Positions 1 through 6,478 are shown, counted from the first letter of the stretch. The stretch is DNA of 10,750 bases from CAMEON01 sp963643175 (GCA_963643175.1 CAVIJF010000044.1:1-10750), one strand, 5' to 3'. The notes: generated by a model from the letters alone, not told the origin. A program made the numbers and translations.

Positions 1-67
1 CCCCCGACCCGCGCTCGCAGAGCGCTCTTCCCACGCTGGGGAAGGGGGTCGGGGGGATGGGGGGCAA
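1..67. repeat. Palindromic repeat element, left copy (truncated by window start)
   Basis: Three nested perfect stems are visible: an outer 10-bp stem (1-10 with 46-55), an inner hairpin GCGCTC-GCA-GAGCGC (11-25) and a second inner hairpin CTTCCC-N6-GGGAAG (27-44). Together they form a three-way junction. The right end of the window has a near-identical copy whose 5' arm extends further; its TTGCCCCCATCCCCCGACCC matches the reverse complement of 46-67 here except for one extra G in each of two G-runs, so the outer stem is really about 20 bp and the full unit about 77 nt. The first ~10 nt of this copy lie outside the window. Positions 38-64 are also a G-quadruplex motif. No coding capacity is seen. 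I recall similarly folded short repeats in other Oscillospiraceae genomes, but could not check this. It could be a non-autonomous mobile palindrome or a structured RNA or processing signal. Confidence 0.8.
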
Positions 68-80
68 AATTATTGCACGA

Positions 81-258
81 ACGCAGGACAAGCCGGAGAT
101 AGTAGGGCACGGGCACCCCTTCCGGTACCGCAAGCCACAGGATTAGCCGGAGACGGCAGGGCACAGACACCCCTTCCGACACCGGAACCCGAAAAGTTAG
201 CCGGAAACGCGGGGCACACGCACCCTCCCGCCACCGGAACGGCAGGACGAGTCGCCGG
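81..258. repeat. 54-bp degenerate tandem repeat downstream of cca
   Basis: The anchor AGCCGG falls at 91, 145 and 199, exactly 54 bp apart, and a diverged fourth copy (CGCCGG) falls at 253, again on the period. The following GGGCAC...CACCC(C)TTCCG...ACCG block recurs with each unit, with substitutions but no indels. Because 54 is divisible by three, the minus strand shows an 18-residue periodicity in an open frame that starts inside cca in another frame and stops at 70-72. I see no ribosome binding site or recognisable protein, so I treat the array as non-coding. It fills most of the gap between cca and the left palindromic element. No intrinsic terminator with a T-tract is seen after cca. 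Confidence 0.75.
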
Positions 259-305
259 GCGCCGGGGGCAAGCCCTCTCCGTAAGGTGCGGGTTCCTTCC
301 CCTCT

Positions 306-1577
306 TCAGTCCCCGGAAAACTTCTCCGCCAAAAGCACCGCCAACGCGGCAGGCGTGTTGCGCGACGGGTCGCACAGAACGGCGTCCAGCAGGAACGCCA
401 GCGCACGCCCGGTCGCTTTGCCTGCCGGAATGCCCAGCGGCGGAAGGTCACAGCCGTGCAGGGCAAGCTGCTTCAGCGTGACAGGCTCGTCCGCGTCCGC
501 CGAATAGCGCACCGCGGCGGCAAGCCCCGGCGGCACGGCGGCATACCCCTGCCGGACCGCCAGCGCCGGGAGCGCCTCCTCCCCCAGTCGCGCACGCAGA
601 CGCCGTGCCGCTTCGGGCAGGGGCAGCGCCGCCTCGGGCAGCTCCCCCGACAGCGCCAGCCGCGCACGCACGCGGTGCTCCTCCTCCCCCGACAGCCGGA
701 GACGGCGCAGATTTGCCGCCAGATCCGGCTCCGACAGCCCCCAGAGCAGCGCCGCCAGCCGCGACAGAAACCCGTCCAGCTTGGCAAATCCGCCCTGACA
801 GGCAAGGCTTTCCGCCAAGCCGGACGGACAGGGCAGGACATGCGGCGCCAGTCCCAGCCCGTACAGCAGGAGCACGCCGCGGTCGGGGTCGGGCGAGGAC
901 AGGATGCCGCGCAGTTCCTCCCGCACGCGCTCCCCGGAGATGTGCGCCAGCCCCGGCGCACAGCGGGTCAGTGCCGCGCGGGTTTCCGGTTCCGGCTCAA
1001 ACCCCAGCCTGACCGAAAACCGCACCCCGCGCAGGACGCGCAGGGCATCCTCCCGCAGGCGGCGGTCCGGGTCGCCGACGCAGCGTATGACGCCCGCCCG
1101 GAGGTCGTCCAGCCCGCCGAACAGGTCGAGCACGCGGAAATGTCCCGCCGCGTCACGCTCCGCCGCCATGGCGTTGACCGTGAAATCCCGCCTCGACAGG
1201 TCGTCCTGAATGCGGTCGGAAAAGGCGACGCTGTCCGGGTGGCGTCCGTCGGAGTAGCCTGTTTCGGTGCGGCAGGCGGTGCATTCCACCGGCATATACC
1301 CCCCTGCCGGGGCGGGGACAAGCACAGTCACGGTGCCGTGCGCGATGCCGGTCGGCACAGTGCGCAGTCCGGCGGCGGTGCACAGGGCGACGGTTCTGTC
1401 GGGCGGGCAGGTCACGGCAATGTCCCAGTCGTGCGGGATTCCGCCCATCAGCACGTCGCGGACGCAGCCGCCGACGGGGTATGCGCCGACTCCCGCCGCC
1501 CCGAACATATCCAGCAGTTGCCGGACGCCGTTCGGGCAGAGTCTGTCCAGCGCTTCTGAAGCGGCTGTCTCGTGCAT
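306..1577 (-). CDS. cca: CCA tRNA nucleotidyltransferase (class II)
   Basis: This enzyme adds or repairs the 3'-terminal CCA of tRNAs in the cytoplasm, using CTP and ATP without a nucleic acid template. The 423-residue length fits bacterial class II enzymes. Visible motifs, in order: GGCVRD (36-41); the metal-binding pair DWD (50-52) followed by IAVT; GRHPDSV (111-117); RRDFTVNAMA (129-138); DLFGGLDDLRAG (151-162); the nucleotide-recognition segment EDALRVLRGVRF (176-187); and the ISGERVREEL helix (213-222). The remainder is a helical, Leu/Ala/Arg-rich C-terminal region consistent with tRNA binding; no HD phosphohydrolase motif is seen. The ATG is supported by AGGAGG at 1587-1592, about 9 nt upstream. 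It has its own promoter (1616-1644) and is separated by a terminator from the glycosidase gene, so it is probably monocistronic. It is unrelated in function to its surface-protein neighbours. A plain poly(A) polymerase homologue is the only realistic alternative. Confidence 0.95.
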   Translation of the reverse strand: MHETAASEALDRLCPNGVRQLLDMFGAAGVGAYPVGGCVRDVLMGGIPHDWDIAVTCPPDRTVALCTAAGLRTVPTGIAHGTVTVLVPAPAGGYMPVECTACRTETGYSDGRHPDSVAFSDRIQDDLSRRDFTVNAMAAERDAAGHFRVLDLFGGLDDLRAGVIRCVGDPDRRLREDALRVLRGVRFSVRLGFEPEPETRAALTRCAPGLAHISGERVREELRGILSSPDPDRGVLLLYGLGLAPHVLPCPSGLAESLACQGGFAKLDGFLSRLAALLWGLSEPDLAANLRRLRLSGEEEHRVRARLALSGELPEAALPLPEAARRLRARLGEEALPALAVRQGYAAVPPGLAAAVRYSADADEPVTLKQLALHGCDLPPLGIPAGKATGRALAFLLDAVLCDPSRNTPAALAVLLAEKFSGD

Positions 1578-1615
1578 GGCTTTTTTCCTCCTGCCTTTTG
1601 GTTTTGCTGCTTTCT

Positions 1616-1644
1616 ATTGTAGCACGGACAGGGGGAGATGTCAA
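1616..1644 (-). promoter_or_regulatory. Sigma-A-type promoter of cca, extended -10
   Basis: On the minus strand the -35 is a perfect TTGACA (1644-1639), followed by a 17-bp spacer and the -10 TACAAT (1621-1616). The -10 is preceded by TGC, matching the extended -10 form TGnTAnnnT. Transcription should start near 1609, giving a leader of about 30 nt that contains the AGGAGG site. The exact consensus, ideal spacing and position just ahead of cca make this a confident call from sequence alone. Confidence 0.85.
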
Positions 1645-1752
1645 GATGTGGCGGGATTTCCAGTGACGGAAGGGCATTTTCCCGGTGGTGGGCGGTGGCG
1701 GAAGGGGTGCCCGCGCCCTGCCCCGGCTTCCTCCGACCTCTCTGCGCCGTTC

Positions 1753-1812
1753 TGACGGCTGTCCTGACGACTTCCCTCGCGGACGCCTTGGCGGATTCCC
1801 TTGCGGCGGGAG
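1753..1812. repeat. Degenerate 12-bp tandem repeats (five units)
   Basis: Five consecutive 12-bp units are readable: TGACGGCTGTCC, TGACGACTTCCC, TCGCGGACGCCT, TGGCGGATTCCC and TTGCGGCGGGAG. Units one and two share 9 of 12 positions; the later ones are more diverged but stay in register. The array lies between the cca promoter and the glycosidase terminator in otherwise gene-free GC-rich DNA. I see no credible coding use on either strand. The rest of 1645-1825 shows nothing I can name. Confidence 0.45.
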
Positions 1813-1825
1813 GTGCGCCCCACGC

Positions 1826-1858
1826 AAAAGCCCCCTCCGGGCAGACGCCCGAAGGGGG
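1826..1858 (-). terminator. Intrinsic terminator of the phosphodiester glycosidase gene
   Basis: On the minus strand a 12-bp stem, CCCCCTTCGGGC (1858-1847) with GCCCGGAGGGGG (1842-1831), closes a GTCT loop and is followed by CTTTTG. One pair is a G-U wobble in the minus-strand RNA but would be a C-A mismatch in plus-strand RNA, which supports minus-strand use. It sits about 125 nt after the stop codon of the glycosidase gene. A further weaker hairpin, CCGGGC-N4-GCCCGG (1951-1966), lies nearer the stop and lacks a T-tract. Confidence 0.85.
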
Positions 1859-1981
1859 TGAACCTGTATTCGGTCCTATCCGTTTTGCGGAACTGTCCGG
1901 GGCGCGGACGCCGCAGGACAGCGGTGTCCGGAACCGGCGTGCGAATCCCGCCGGGCGGACGCCCGGACGCTTCCCCGGTGC

Positions 1982-4180
1982 TTACTCTCTGCGCCGGCGT
2001 GCGGTGCAGACAGTCGCGGCGGTCAGCAGTCCCAGAACGGCTATGCCGGCAACACCCGTCACAACCGACGAGCATCCACCGGATGCCGCCGTCGTTTCCT
2101 GCACGGGCGCGGTCGTGCTGTCCGCAGGAGCCGCCGTCTCGGACTGCGTTTCGGTCTGCGGCGCAGCTGTCGTTTCAGGCTCGGTGGGCGCTTCCGTCTC
2201 ACTCTCCGTGACCGTCGTCGCCGGTTCCGTCACAGGGTCGGTTTCGGTCTCGGTTTCCTTCGGGCGCAGGGACTCCTTGTAGGCAAGGAAGTCCGTGATG
2301 CAGCCATCCGGCAGCCATCCGGCTTCCACCGCCTCGGCTTCCTCAATGCTCGGGCAGAGGACAACGGCGCCGATGTACACCGTCACCCCGGCGGGCACCG
2401 TGGTGTTGTCGATGACGTCCAGCCGGATGTTGTTGATTGTACCGCTCCACTGGCTCGCCTTGCTCATGTCCACCACAGCATACTGCCACTCGTCCCCCGG
2501 CTTGACCGAGAATATACGGACGCACTGCTCGGTCGCGCCGCTGACACTGCCCGCGGCATAGTACAGCTTGAAGGAAGTGGCCTTCTCATAGGTGGACTTA
2601 ACCTTGAACACGAGGTACGGCGCTTCCTCCGCCGTGATGGGTGCCAGCGAGGAAAAGCTCAGCGTGGCATAGGGGTCGCCCGTCGTGGCCGAGGTCGTCA
2701 CGGCAAGCGCACGCTCCTCCGCGCTGTAAGACAGCGTGACCGCATTGGGTGCGCCGACCACCTCGGCAAGCAGAGCGCCGTCCATGTGCGTCGGCGGCAC
2801 GGAGGACAGATCCACCGGAATTTCGATATAGGACAGGCTCCCCTGCTTCTCGCAGACCGGCGTATCGTTCCAGACGACGCCGATCGAGTTGATAACCTTA
2901 CGGGGTGCCCCGTCGGAGCAGTTGTTGCGCGGGGTGTAGGTTCCTTCCTCCAGCGTGACAAACGTGCAAGAACCGCCGCCGTCCAGGTAGAACACGCTGT
3001 TGTAGCCCAGCTCACGGCAGAACTTGTAGGCATCCGCGAACTTCAGTCCGGCGTATTTCTTTTCCTGCGTGGAGGACACGGTGCAGAGCATGACCGAGCC
3101 GTCGTCCCGGTAGCCAATCAGCGTGGTGGGGTACTCGGCAGTGCTGCCATTCGCAACGCCTGCCTTTCCGTCCACCAGCACCTGCATATGTCCGCCCATG
3201 GCTTCCTTCACGTCCTGCCACAGCTCGGTGTTGCCCCAACGGTCGGTCAGCGACGTCTCAAAGGTCACAGTGTCGCCGATCTTGAAGCTGTCCTCCAGCA
3301 GGGACACCTTGTTGCCCCGCGCCGTCAGCACAACGGTCTTGTCGGTCAGCGCCGGACGGGTTTCGGAATTCTTGGGATAGATTGCCTTCACCTTGCCGGT
3401 CACGATGCCGCCGGCGCGGAAGGAATCGTCCTCCATCACCAGCTCCACCTCATAGGCGTCGTTGAGCGCATAGTTGGAGTCGTTCAGGCGCGAATTGTAC
3501 ACGATGAGCGAATCGCGCGCAGGCAGGCGGTTGAGTCCGTCCGCCTCCACGGTCTTGCCGTTGACGCGGATGTAAATGCTGATGTCGGGCGAGCCGACCA
3601 GCGGCTGGTTGGCGGACGTCACGCCGAACGCCGACTTGTCCCCGGCGGGAGTTCCCTTCTCGCCGTTGGTCGCGTCGCGGTTCTCGGCGTCCAGCTGCTG
3701 GGACGCCCAGATTTCGCCGTCCACGATCAGCACGCCGCGTGTGGTCTGGAGCGTCTTGGTCGTGATTGTGTCGCTGCTGTGCACCTTGGTCATCCACAGG
3801 TCGCCGTTGATGGCTGCCAGCACGGTCTGCCCCTCGTGGGTCTTGGTGTAAGTCTCCGCCGCCACGGCGGTCTTTTCCGTGGAGACCAGATACTTGCCGC
3901 TGTTGATAACCTCCAGCGACAGGTGTGTGTTGGACAGGCTGAATTCCGCCACGTTGACCACCTTGGATCCGTAGTAGCCGTCCAGCAGAATCTGCGTCCA
4001 GTTGACACCGGTGCCGGTGCCGTCGGCGAGCTTCAGCTCCTGCGTTTCCCGGCCGACCTCACCGGTCAGCGTGCCGGGAATCGTGTTTTCCGTCTCCGCC
4101 GCGACCGTCGCCGCGGGCAGTACCGCAACGGCAAGGCAGCAGAGCAGGACGGAAAGGGCAAGCGAAAGAATGCGTTTCAT
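1982..4180 (-). CDS. Secreted, surface-anchored phosphodiester glycosidase (NAGPA family)
   Basis: The family is named for the mammalian enzyme that removes GlcNAc from a GlcNAc-phospho-mannose diester; bacterial members are predicted to cleave sugar phosphodiesters, but the substrate here is unknown. Residues 1-28 form a signal peptide (MKRI, hydrophobic core, Ala-rich cleavage site). The NAGPA domain spans roughly 80-438: NGDLW at 125-129, then TTLIGYRDDGSVMLCTV (352-368), ADAYKFCRELGY (382-393), the hallmark LDGGGS (399-404), a conserved N-x-CSDGAPRKVINSIGVVW stretch (420-437). The residue after LDGGGS is Cys, where I recall Ser being usual. Residues ~475-620 form the GDPY/W-Q-Y-A-x-V-D module also found in the two upstream proteins. 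A Thr/Glu/Pro stalk (640-700) leads to GGCSSVV (701-707), a hydrophobic span and RRRRE. The start is supported by AAAGGAAA at 4186-4193 and the signal peptide. The gene lies 105 nt after the 658-residue gene and may be cotranscribed with it. Confidence 0.9.
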   Translation of the reverse strand: MKRILSLALSVLLCCLAVAVLPAATVAAETENTIPGTLTGEVGRETQELKLADGTGTGVNWTQILLDGYYGSKVVNVAEFSLSNTHLSLEVINSGKYLVSTEKTAVAAETYTKTHEGQTVLAAINGDLWMTKVHSSDTITTKTLQTTRGVLIVDGEIWASQQLDAENRDATNGEKGTPAGDKSAFGVTSANQPLVGSPDISIYIRVNGKTVEADGLNRLPARDSLIVYNSRLNDSNYALNDAYEVELVMEDDSFRAGGIVTGKVKAIYPKNSETRPALTDKTVVLTARGNKVSLLEDSFKIGDTVTFETSLTDRWGNTELWQDVKEAMGGHMQVLVDGKAGVANGSTAEYPTTLIGYRDDGSVMLCTVSSTQEKKYAGLKFADAYKFCRELGYNSVFYLDGGGSCTFVTLEEGTYTPRNNCSDGAPRKVINSIGVVWNDTPVCEKQGSLSYIEIPVDLSSVPPTHMDGALLAEVVGAPNAVTLSYSAEERALAVTTSATTGDPYATLSFSSLAPITAEEAPYLVFKVKSTYEKATSFKLYYAAGSVSGATEQCVRIFSVKPGDEWQYAVVDMSKASQWSGTINNIRLDVIDNTTVPAGVTVYIGAVVLCPSIEEAEAVEAGWLPDGCITDFLAYKESLRPKETETETDPVTEPATTVTESETEAPTEPETTAAPQTETQSETAAPADSTTAPVQETTAASGGCSSVVTGVAGIAVLGLLTAATVCTARRRRE

Positions 4181-4244
4181 GGCAATTTCCTTTCTGTATC
4201 TGAAACAAACTGTATCGGTGAACTGTTCCGATTTCTAAGTTCCG

Positions 4245-4285
4245 GGAACCGCCGCCGCCCCGTGCGGGGGCGGTCGGCTGGTTCC
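4245..4285 (-). terminator. GC-rich hairpin abutting the stop codon of the 658-residue gene
   Basis: An outer stem GGAACC (4245-4250) with GGTTCC (4280-4285) encloses an inner stem CCGCCCC (4255-4261) with GGGGCGG (4267-4273). It begins directly after the TGA of the upstream gene (4286-4288). On the minus strand it is followed by CGGAACTTAG, not a true T-tract, so termination may be partial or Rho-assisted, or the hairpin may protect the 3' end of an mRNA processed here. The rest of the gap (4181-4244) holds the glycosidase ribosome binding site and two direct copies of CTGTATC (4194-4200 and 4210-4216). I see no convincing promoter in this gap, so readthrough from upstream seems likely. Confidence 0.5.
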
Positions 4286-6262
4286 TCAGTCGGGGTTGCG
4301 GCGTCTGTGCCGCCGGCAGGGTGCCCGGCAGGATGCCCGGCGGGGTGCCGTCCTGCGGGCGGACAGTACGCCGCACACGGGCAGGGCAAGCAGGCAGCCG
4401 ACAACACCCGCCGCTCCGACGGCGGAGCGGCAGCCCCGCCCGGCGGTGCCGGTCGTGTCCGCACCGGCGGTATCCGCACCGGCGGTATCCGCACCGGCGT
4501 TACCGTCCCCGGATGTATCCGGATCCGGGACGCGCCCGGTGTCGGACGTTTCGGGTTCGGGCGGCAGTGCGGTGCCCGTTTCCGTGGCAGTTCCGGTATC
4601 GGACTCGGGCGGCGTCCAGATGTCGCCCTGCTCCGGCGTGAAGCTGTCCTGCTCGGCGCCGCGCTCCTCGCGGTCGTCCCGCATGACCAGTGCGTCACCG
4701 CTGTGATACACCGTGTTCGGGCGGTTGGGGTTCCCGGCGGCGACCTGCTTAGCCGCCTCTTCCGTGCGGAAGAACTGCACCGAGGCATAGTCCACCCAGT
4801 CCCCGGCGGCGGCGACTCCGTTAATCATATCAAACCGCCAGCCGTGCACAATCCCCTCCCACGTGTCCAGCGACGACAGGTCAAGCAGGCAGTAGTGCCA
4901 ATGCCCGTCGGTCTTCAGGGTGCGCGAGACGGTGCATGCCTCGGTCGGACCGCCGATGTCCCCCGCGCAGAGGTAAAAGGTCATGCTCCCGTTCTTATTC
5001 CCGGCGCGTGCGCGCACCAGAATCACGACATAGCGATACTCGTCGGCATCGATGCGGATGCCGTGCTCCGCCAGCAGCGACTCGGCGCGGAAGTAAACGT
5101 AGGGGTCATTGGTGTCGGACGTGGCGCGGATGCGCAGGACGTCACCCAGCGCGCCGTCCTGCACGGTTTCGGTCGTCACCGCGTTGGCATCGGAGAAGTA
5201 GGAGGCAAGGTCGCCGGACAGGAATATCCGCGCGGCGGTGCGCGTCGTGCCCTTGCCCCGGTAGGTGAAGGTCAGGTCGGTCACGGTCACGCTATCCGTG
5301 CCGAACAGGTAGGCGGACAGGTACAGCTGCCCACAGCCGTCGGCGTCGGTCAGGTCAAGTTCCAGTGTCCGGGCACCGCTGCCCACCCGCAGTCTGCCCA
5401 GAGCCTGACTGCCGGTCATGTCGTACAGTCCGTCCGGGTCGTGATTGTAGGGTGTGGGCGCCGCCGTGTCCGCGGACAGCTTCAGCCCCAGTGCGGCGGC
5501 GCAGGTTCCCTGCTTCGCCGTGAAGGCGGCGGGCACCGTGTAGGTCACGGTCACGCGCTCGAATGCCGCCAGATTGAAGGTGCCCAGCGGGAGAACGCCC
5601 CCGGCGGTCAGCGTGACGTCGCCGTCCCGGGCGAAGGAAACACCCGGCAGCGTCCCGATGTCCCGCGCCAGCCGGGACAGATTGACGCGGTGCGTCTCGC
5701 CGTCGTCGGCGTCGGGCAGTCCCACCACCGTATCCAGCATGACCAGCAGGTCACAGCGGGAGCCGTCGGCGGCGATGCCGCGCAGGTAGAAATCATAGTA
5801 GCCGTCGGTTCCGGTCGGCGCGGTCAGCTCCAGCGAAAAGCCAGCCGTTTTGTGCCCCGATTGGTACGGAATCCCCGCCGACTGCAGGTCGGAGCGGGCG
5901 AATATGGCGGTCACGGCGGGGGTGCGCCACTCCGGCGAGCCGATGGCACCGTCTCCGCCGGCGCCGTCCCCGACCGGGACAAAGGCGTACTCGTACCCCC
6001 GGATGCCCCCCTCGGCGGCAAGCCAGCCGGAAAAATGCAGGGTCTCCCCGGCGGAGAAGCTCCAGCCGGACAGAATCAGCATCTGGTCACGCTGTCCGGC
6101 GGAGCTTCCGGCGAGGTTCTCAAAGCAGAAGCGGCAGGGCAGCCGCCCAACGGCTTCCGCCCGCGCCGGCAGGCAAAGTCCGCCCGCGAGGCAGAGTGCC
6201 AGCAGGCAGACCGCCAACCCGCGCACCGCCCCGGCGGCGCGTCTCCGGTATCTTAGAATCAT
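4286..6262 (-). CDS. Modular surface protein with Cys-type C-terminal anchor, 658 aa
   Basis: No known enzyme domain is recognised. Residues 1-35 form a signal peptide with an unusually Arg-rich n-region (RYRRR) and cleavage near ARA-EA. Three beta-rich modules follow: A (~45-180: GWSFSAGE, GYEYAFV, EWR, IFARSDL, GYYDFYLRG), B (~215-337: TLELDLTDADGCGQLYLS then VTVTDLTFTY) and C (~365-506: NDPYVYF, ILVRAR, MTFYLCAG, GHWHYCLLDLS, WRFDMI, DWVDYASVQFF). The same A-B-C order occupies the C-terminal half of the 1293-residue protein, implying duplication. A 547-608 Asp/Thr/Glu/Pro/Gly stalk contains three AGADT-like repeats, then GRGCRSAV (608-615), a hydrophobic span to ~634 and an unusually long Arg-rich tail with two Cys. 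The start is supported by AAAGGAA at 6267-6273. The ectodomain may bind carbohydrate; this is inference from fold-like features only. It probably shares a transcript with the glycosidase. Confidence 0.85.
   Translation of the reverse strand: MILRYRRRAAGAVRGLAVCLLALCLAGGLCLPARAEAVGRLPCRFCFENLAGSSAGQRDQMLILSGWSFSAGETLHFSGWLAAEGGIRGYEYAFVPVGDGAGGDGAIGSPEWRTPAVTAIFARSDLQSAGIPYQSGHKTAGFSLELTAPTGTDGYYDFYLRGIAADGSRCDLLVMLDTVVGLPDADDGETHRVNLSRLARDIGTLPGVSFARDGDVTLTAGGVLPLGTFNLAAFERVTVTYTVPAAFTAKQGTCAAALGLKLSADTAAPTPYNHDPDGLYDMTGSQALGRLRVGSGARTLELDLTDADGCGQLYLSAYLFGTDSVTVTDLTFTYRGKGTTRTAARIFLSGDLASYFSDANAVTTETVQDGALGDVLRIRATSDTNDPYVYFRAESLLAEHGIRIDADEYRYVVILVRARAGNKNGSMTFYLCAGDIGGPTEACTVSRTLKTDGHWHYCLLDLSSLDTWEGIVHGWRFDMINGVAAAGDWVDYASVQFFRTEEAAKQVAAGNPNRPNTVYHSGDALVMRDDREERGAEQDSFTPEQGDIWTPPESDTGTATETGTALPPEPETSDTGRVPDPDTSGDGNAGADTAGADTAGADTTGTAGRGCRSAVGAAGVVGCLLALPVCGVLSARRTAPRRASCRAPCRRHRRRNPD
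4307..4344. repeat. 12-bp repeats in the C-terminal tail of the 658-residue protein
   Basis: GTGCCCGGCAGG (4321-4332) is followed at once by ATGCCCGGCGGG (4333-4344), and a related GTGCCGCCGGCAGG precedes them (4307-4320). On the minus strand they encode the Cys/Arg-rich segment RRASCRAPCRRH beyond the membrane span. They are in frame, so the tail has probably grown by repeat expansion. Confidence 0.55.
4458..4502. repeat. 15-bp tandem repeat in the stalk of the 658-residue protein
   Basis: TCCGCACCGGCGGTA occurs at 4458-4472 and 4473-4487, and a third copy with one change (GTTA end) at 4488-4502. It encodes repeated Ala-Gly-Ala-Asp-Thr on the minus strand just before the GRGCRSAV anchor motif. 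Changes in copy number would keep the frame and alter only stalk length. Confidence 0.85.
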
Positions 6263-6292
6263 GCTATTCCTTTCCCGATCCGCGGGTCCCCG

Positions 6293-6336
6293 GCACGGAT
6301 CTGTCTTCCCCTTGGTTGGAAGTATCCCTCCCGTGC
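6293..6336. promoter_or_regulatory. Nested stem-loop in the leader of the 658-residue gene
   Basis: GCACGG (6293-6298) pairs with CCGTGC (6331-6336), enclosing CTTCC (6305-6309) paired with GGAAG (6318-6322). The structure ends about 20 nt upstream of the ribosome binding site of the 658-residue gene, in the minus-strand leader. It matches no riboswitch class I recognise. Between it and the hairpin at 6363-6389, AGCCCC (6342-6347) could alternatively pair with GGGGCT (6363-6368), one arm of that hairpin. Confidence 0.35.
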
Positions 6337-6362
6337 GGTTTAGCCCCTCATCGGCGGATAAA

Positions 6363-6396
6363 GGGGCTGCTGCGTTACGCAGCAGCCCCCCGTTTT
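6363..6396. terminator. Strong 12-bp hairpin, possibly bidirectional terminator
   Basis: GGGGCTGCTGCG (6363-6374) pairs perfectly with CGCAGCAGCCCC (6378-6389) across a TTA loop. On the plus strand it is followed by CCGTTTTCTTT, a moderate T-tract; on the minus strand by TTTAT. It lies about 90 nt after the stop of the 1293-residue gene, so on the minus strand it is the best terminator candidate for that gene, although its better T-tract faces the plus strand. Confidence 0.7.
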
Positions 6397-6413
6397 CTTT
6401 ACATCGGCTCTTC

Positions 6414-6442
6414 AGCCGCCGGGTTGCACCCGGCGGCTTTTT
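6414..6442 (+). terminator. Canonical plus-strand intrinsic terminator without an obvious gene
   Basis: AGCCGCCGGG (6414-6423) pairs perfectly with CCCGGCGGCT (6429-6438) across a TTGCA loop, followed by an uninterrupted T5 (6438-6442) on the plus strand. On the minus strand there is no T-tract after the stem, only an A-run before it. No plus-strand gene is seen upstream: 6263-6362 is short and non-coding, and beyond it lies antisense to the 658-residue gene. It may stop antisense transcription entering the large gene from its 3' end, or end a small RNA. Confidence 0.7.
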
Positions 6443-6478
6443 AGTTCCGGAACCTGTTTCGCGATTCCGTCAGTCGGT

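Noticed and set aside
81..258. CRISPR array
   Set aside because: The units are contiguous with no unique spacers between conserved repeats, and no cas genes are present.
70..375. Minus-strand open frame with 18-residue repeats overlapping the end of cca
   Set aside because: The periodicity simply follows the 54-bp DNA repeat. The start lies inside cca in another frame and no ribosome binding site supports it, so it is kept only as a finding on the repeat.
456..1559. Plus-strand open frame of 367 codons opposite cca
   Set aside because: It is antisense to a clear CCA nucleotidyltransferase and its product is an Arg/Gln-rich sequence without recognisable motifs.
306..1577. HD phosphohydrolase domain fused to cca
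   Set aside because: No HD pair with the usual spacing is seen after residue 225, and the length fits the form without this domain.
4181..4244. Separate promoter for the glycosidase gene
   Set aside because: Only weak matches (TTCACC with an ATACAG-like -10) are present, and they would leave almost no leader before the ribosome binding site.
2786..6256. Long plus-strand open frame of 1156 codons antisense to two genes
   Set aside because: It runs antisense through the glycosidase and 658-residue genes and the gap between them. The translation is an Arg/Gly/Val/His/Gln-rich mixture with no domain, while the minus frames carry signal peptides, LDGGGS and shared modules. High GC lowers stop frequency in this frame.
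6263..6478. T-box or known riboswitch in the leader
   Set aside because: The T-box core and other riboswitch consensus sequences I know are absent; the hairpins are simple stem-loops.
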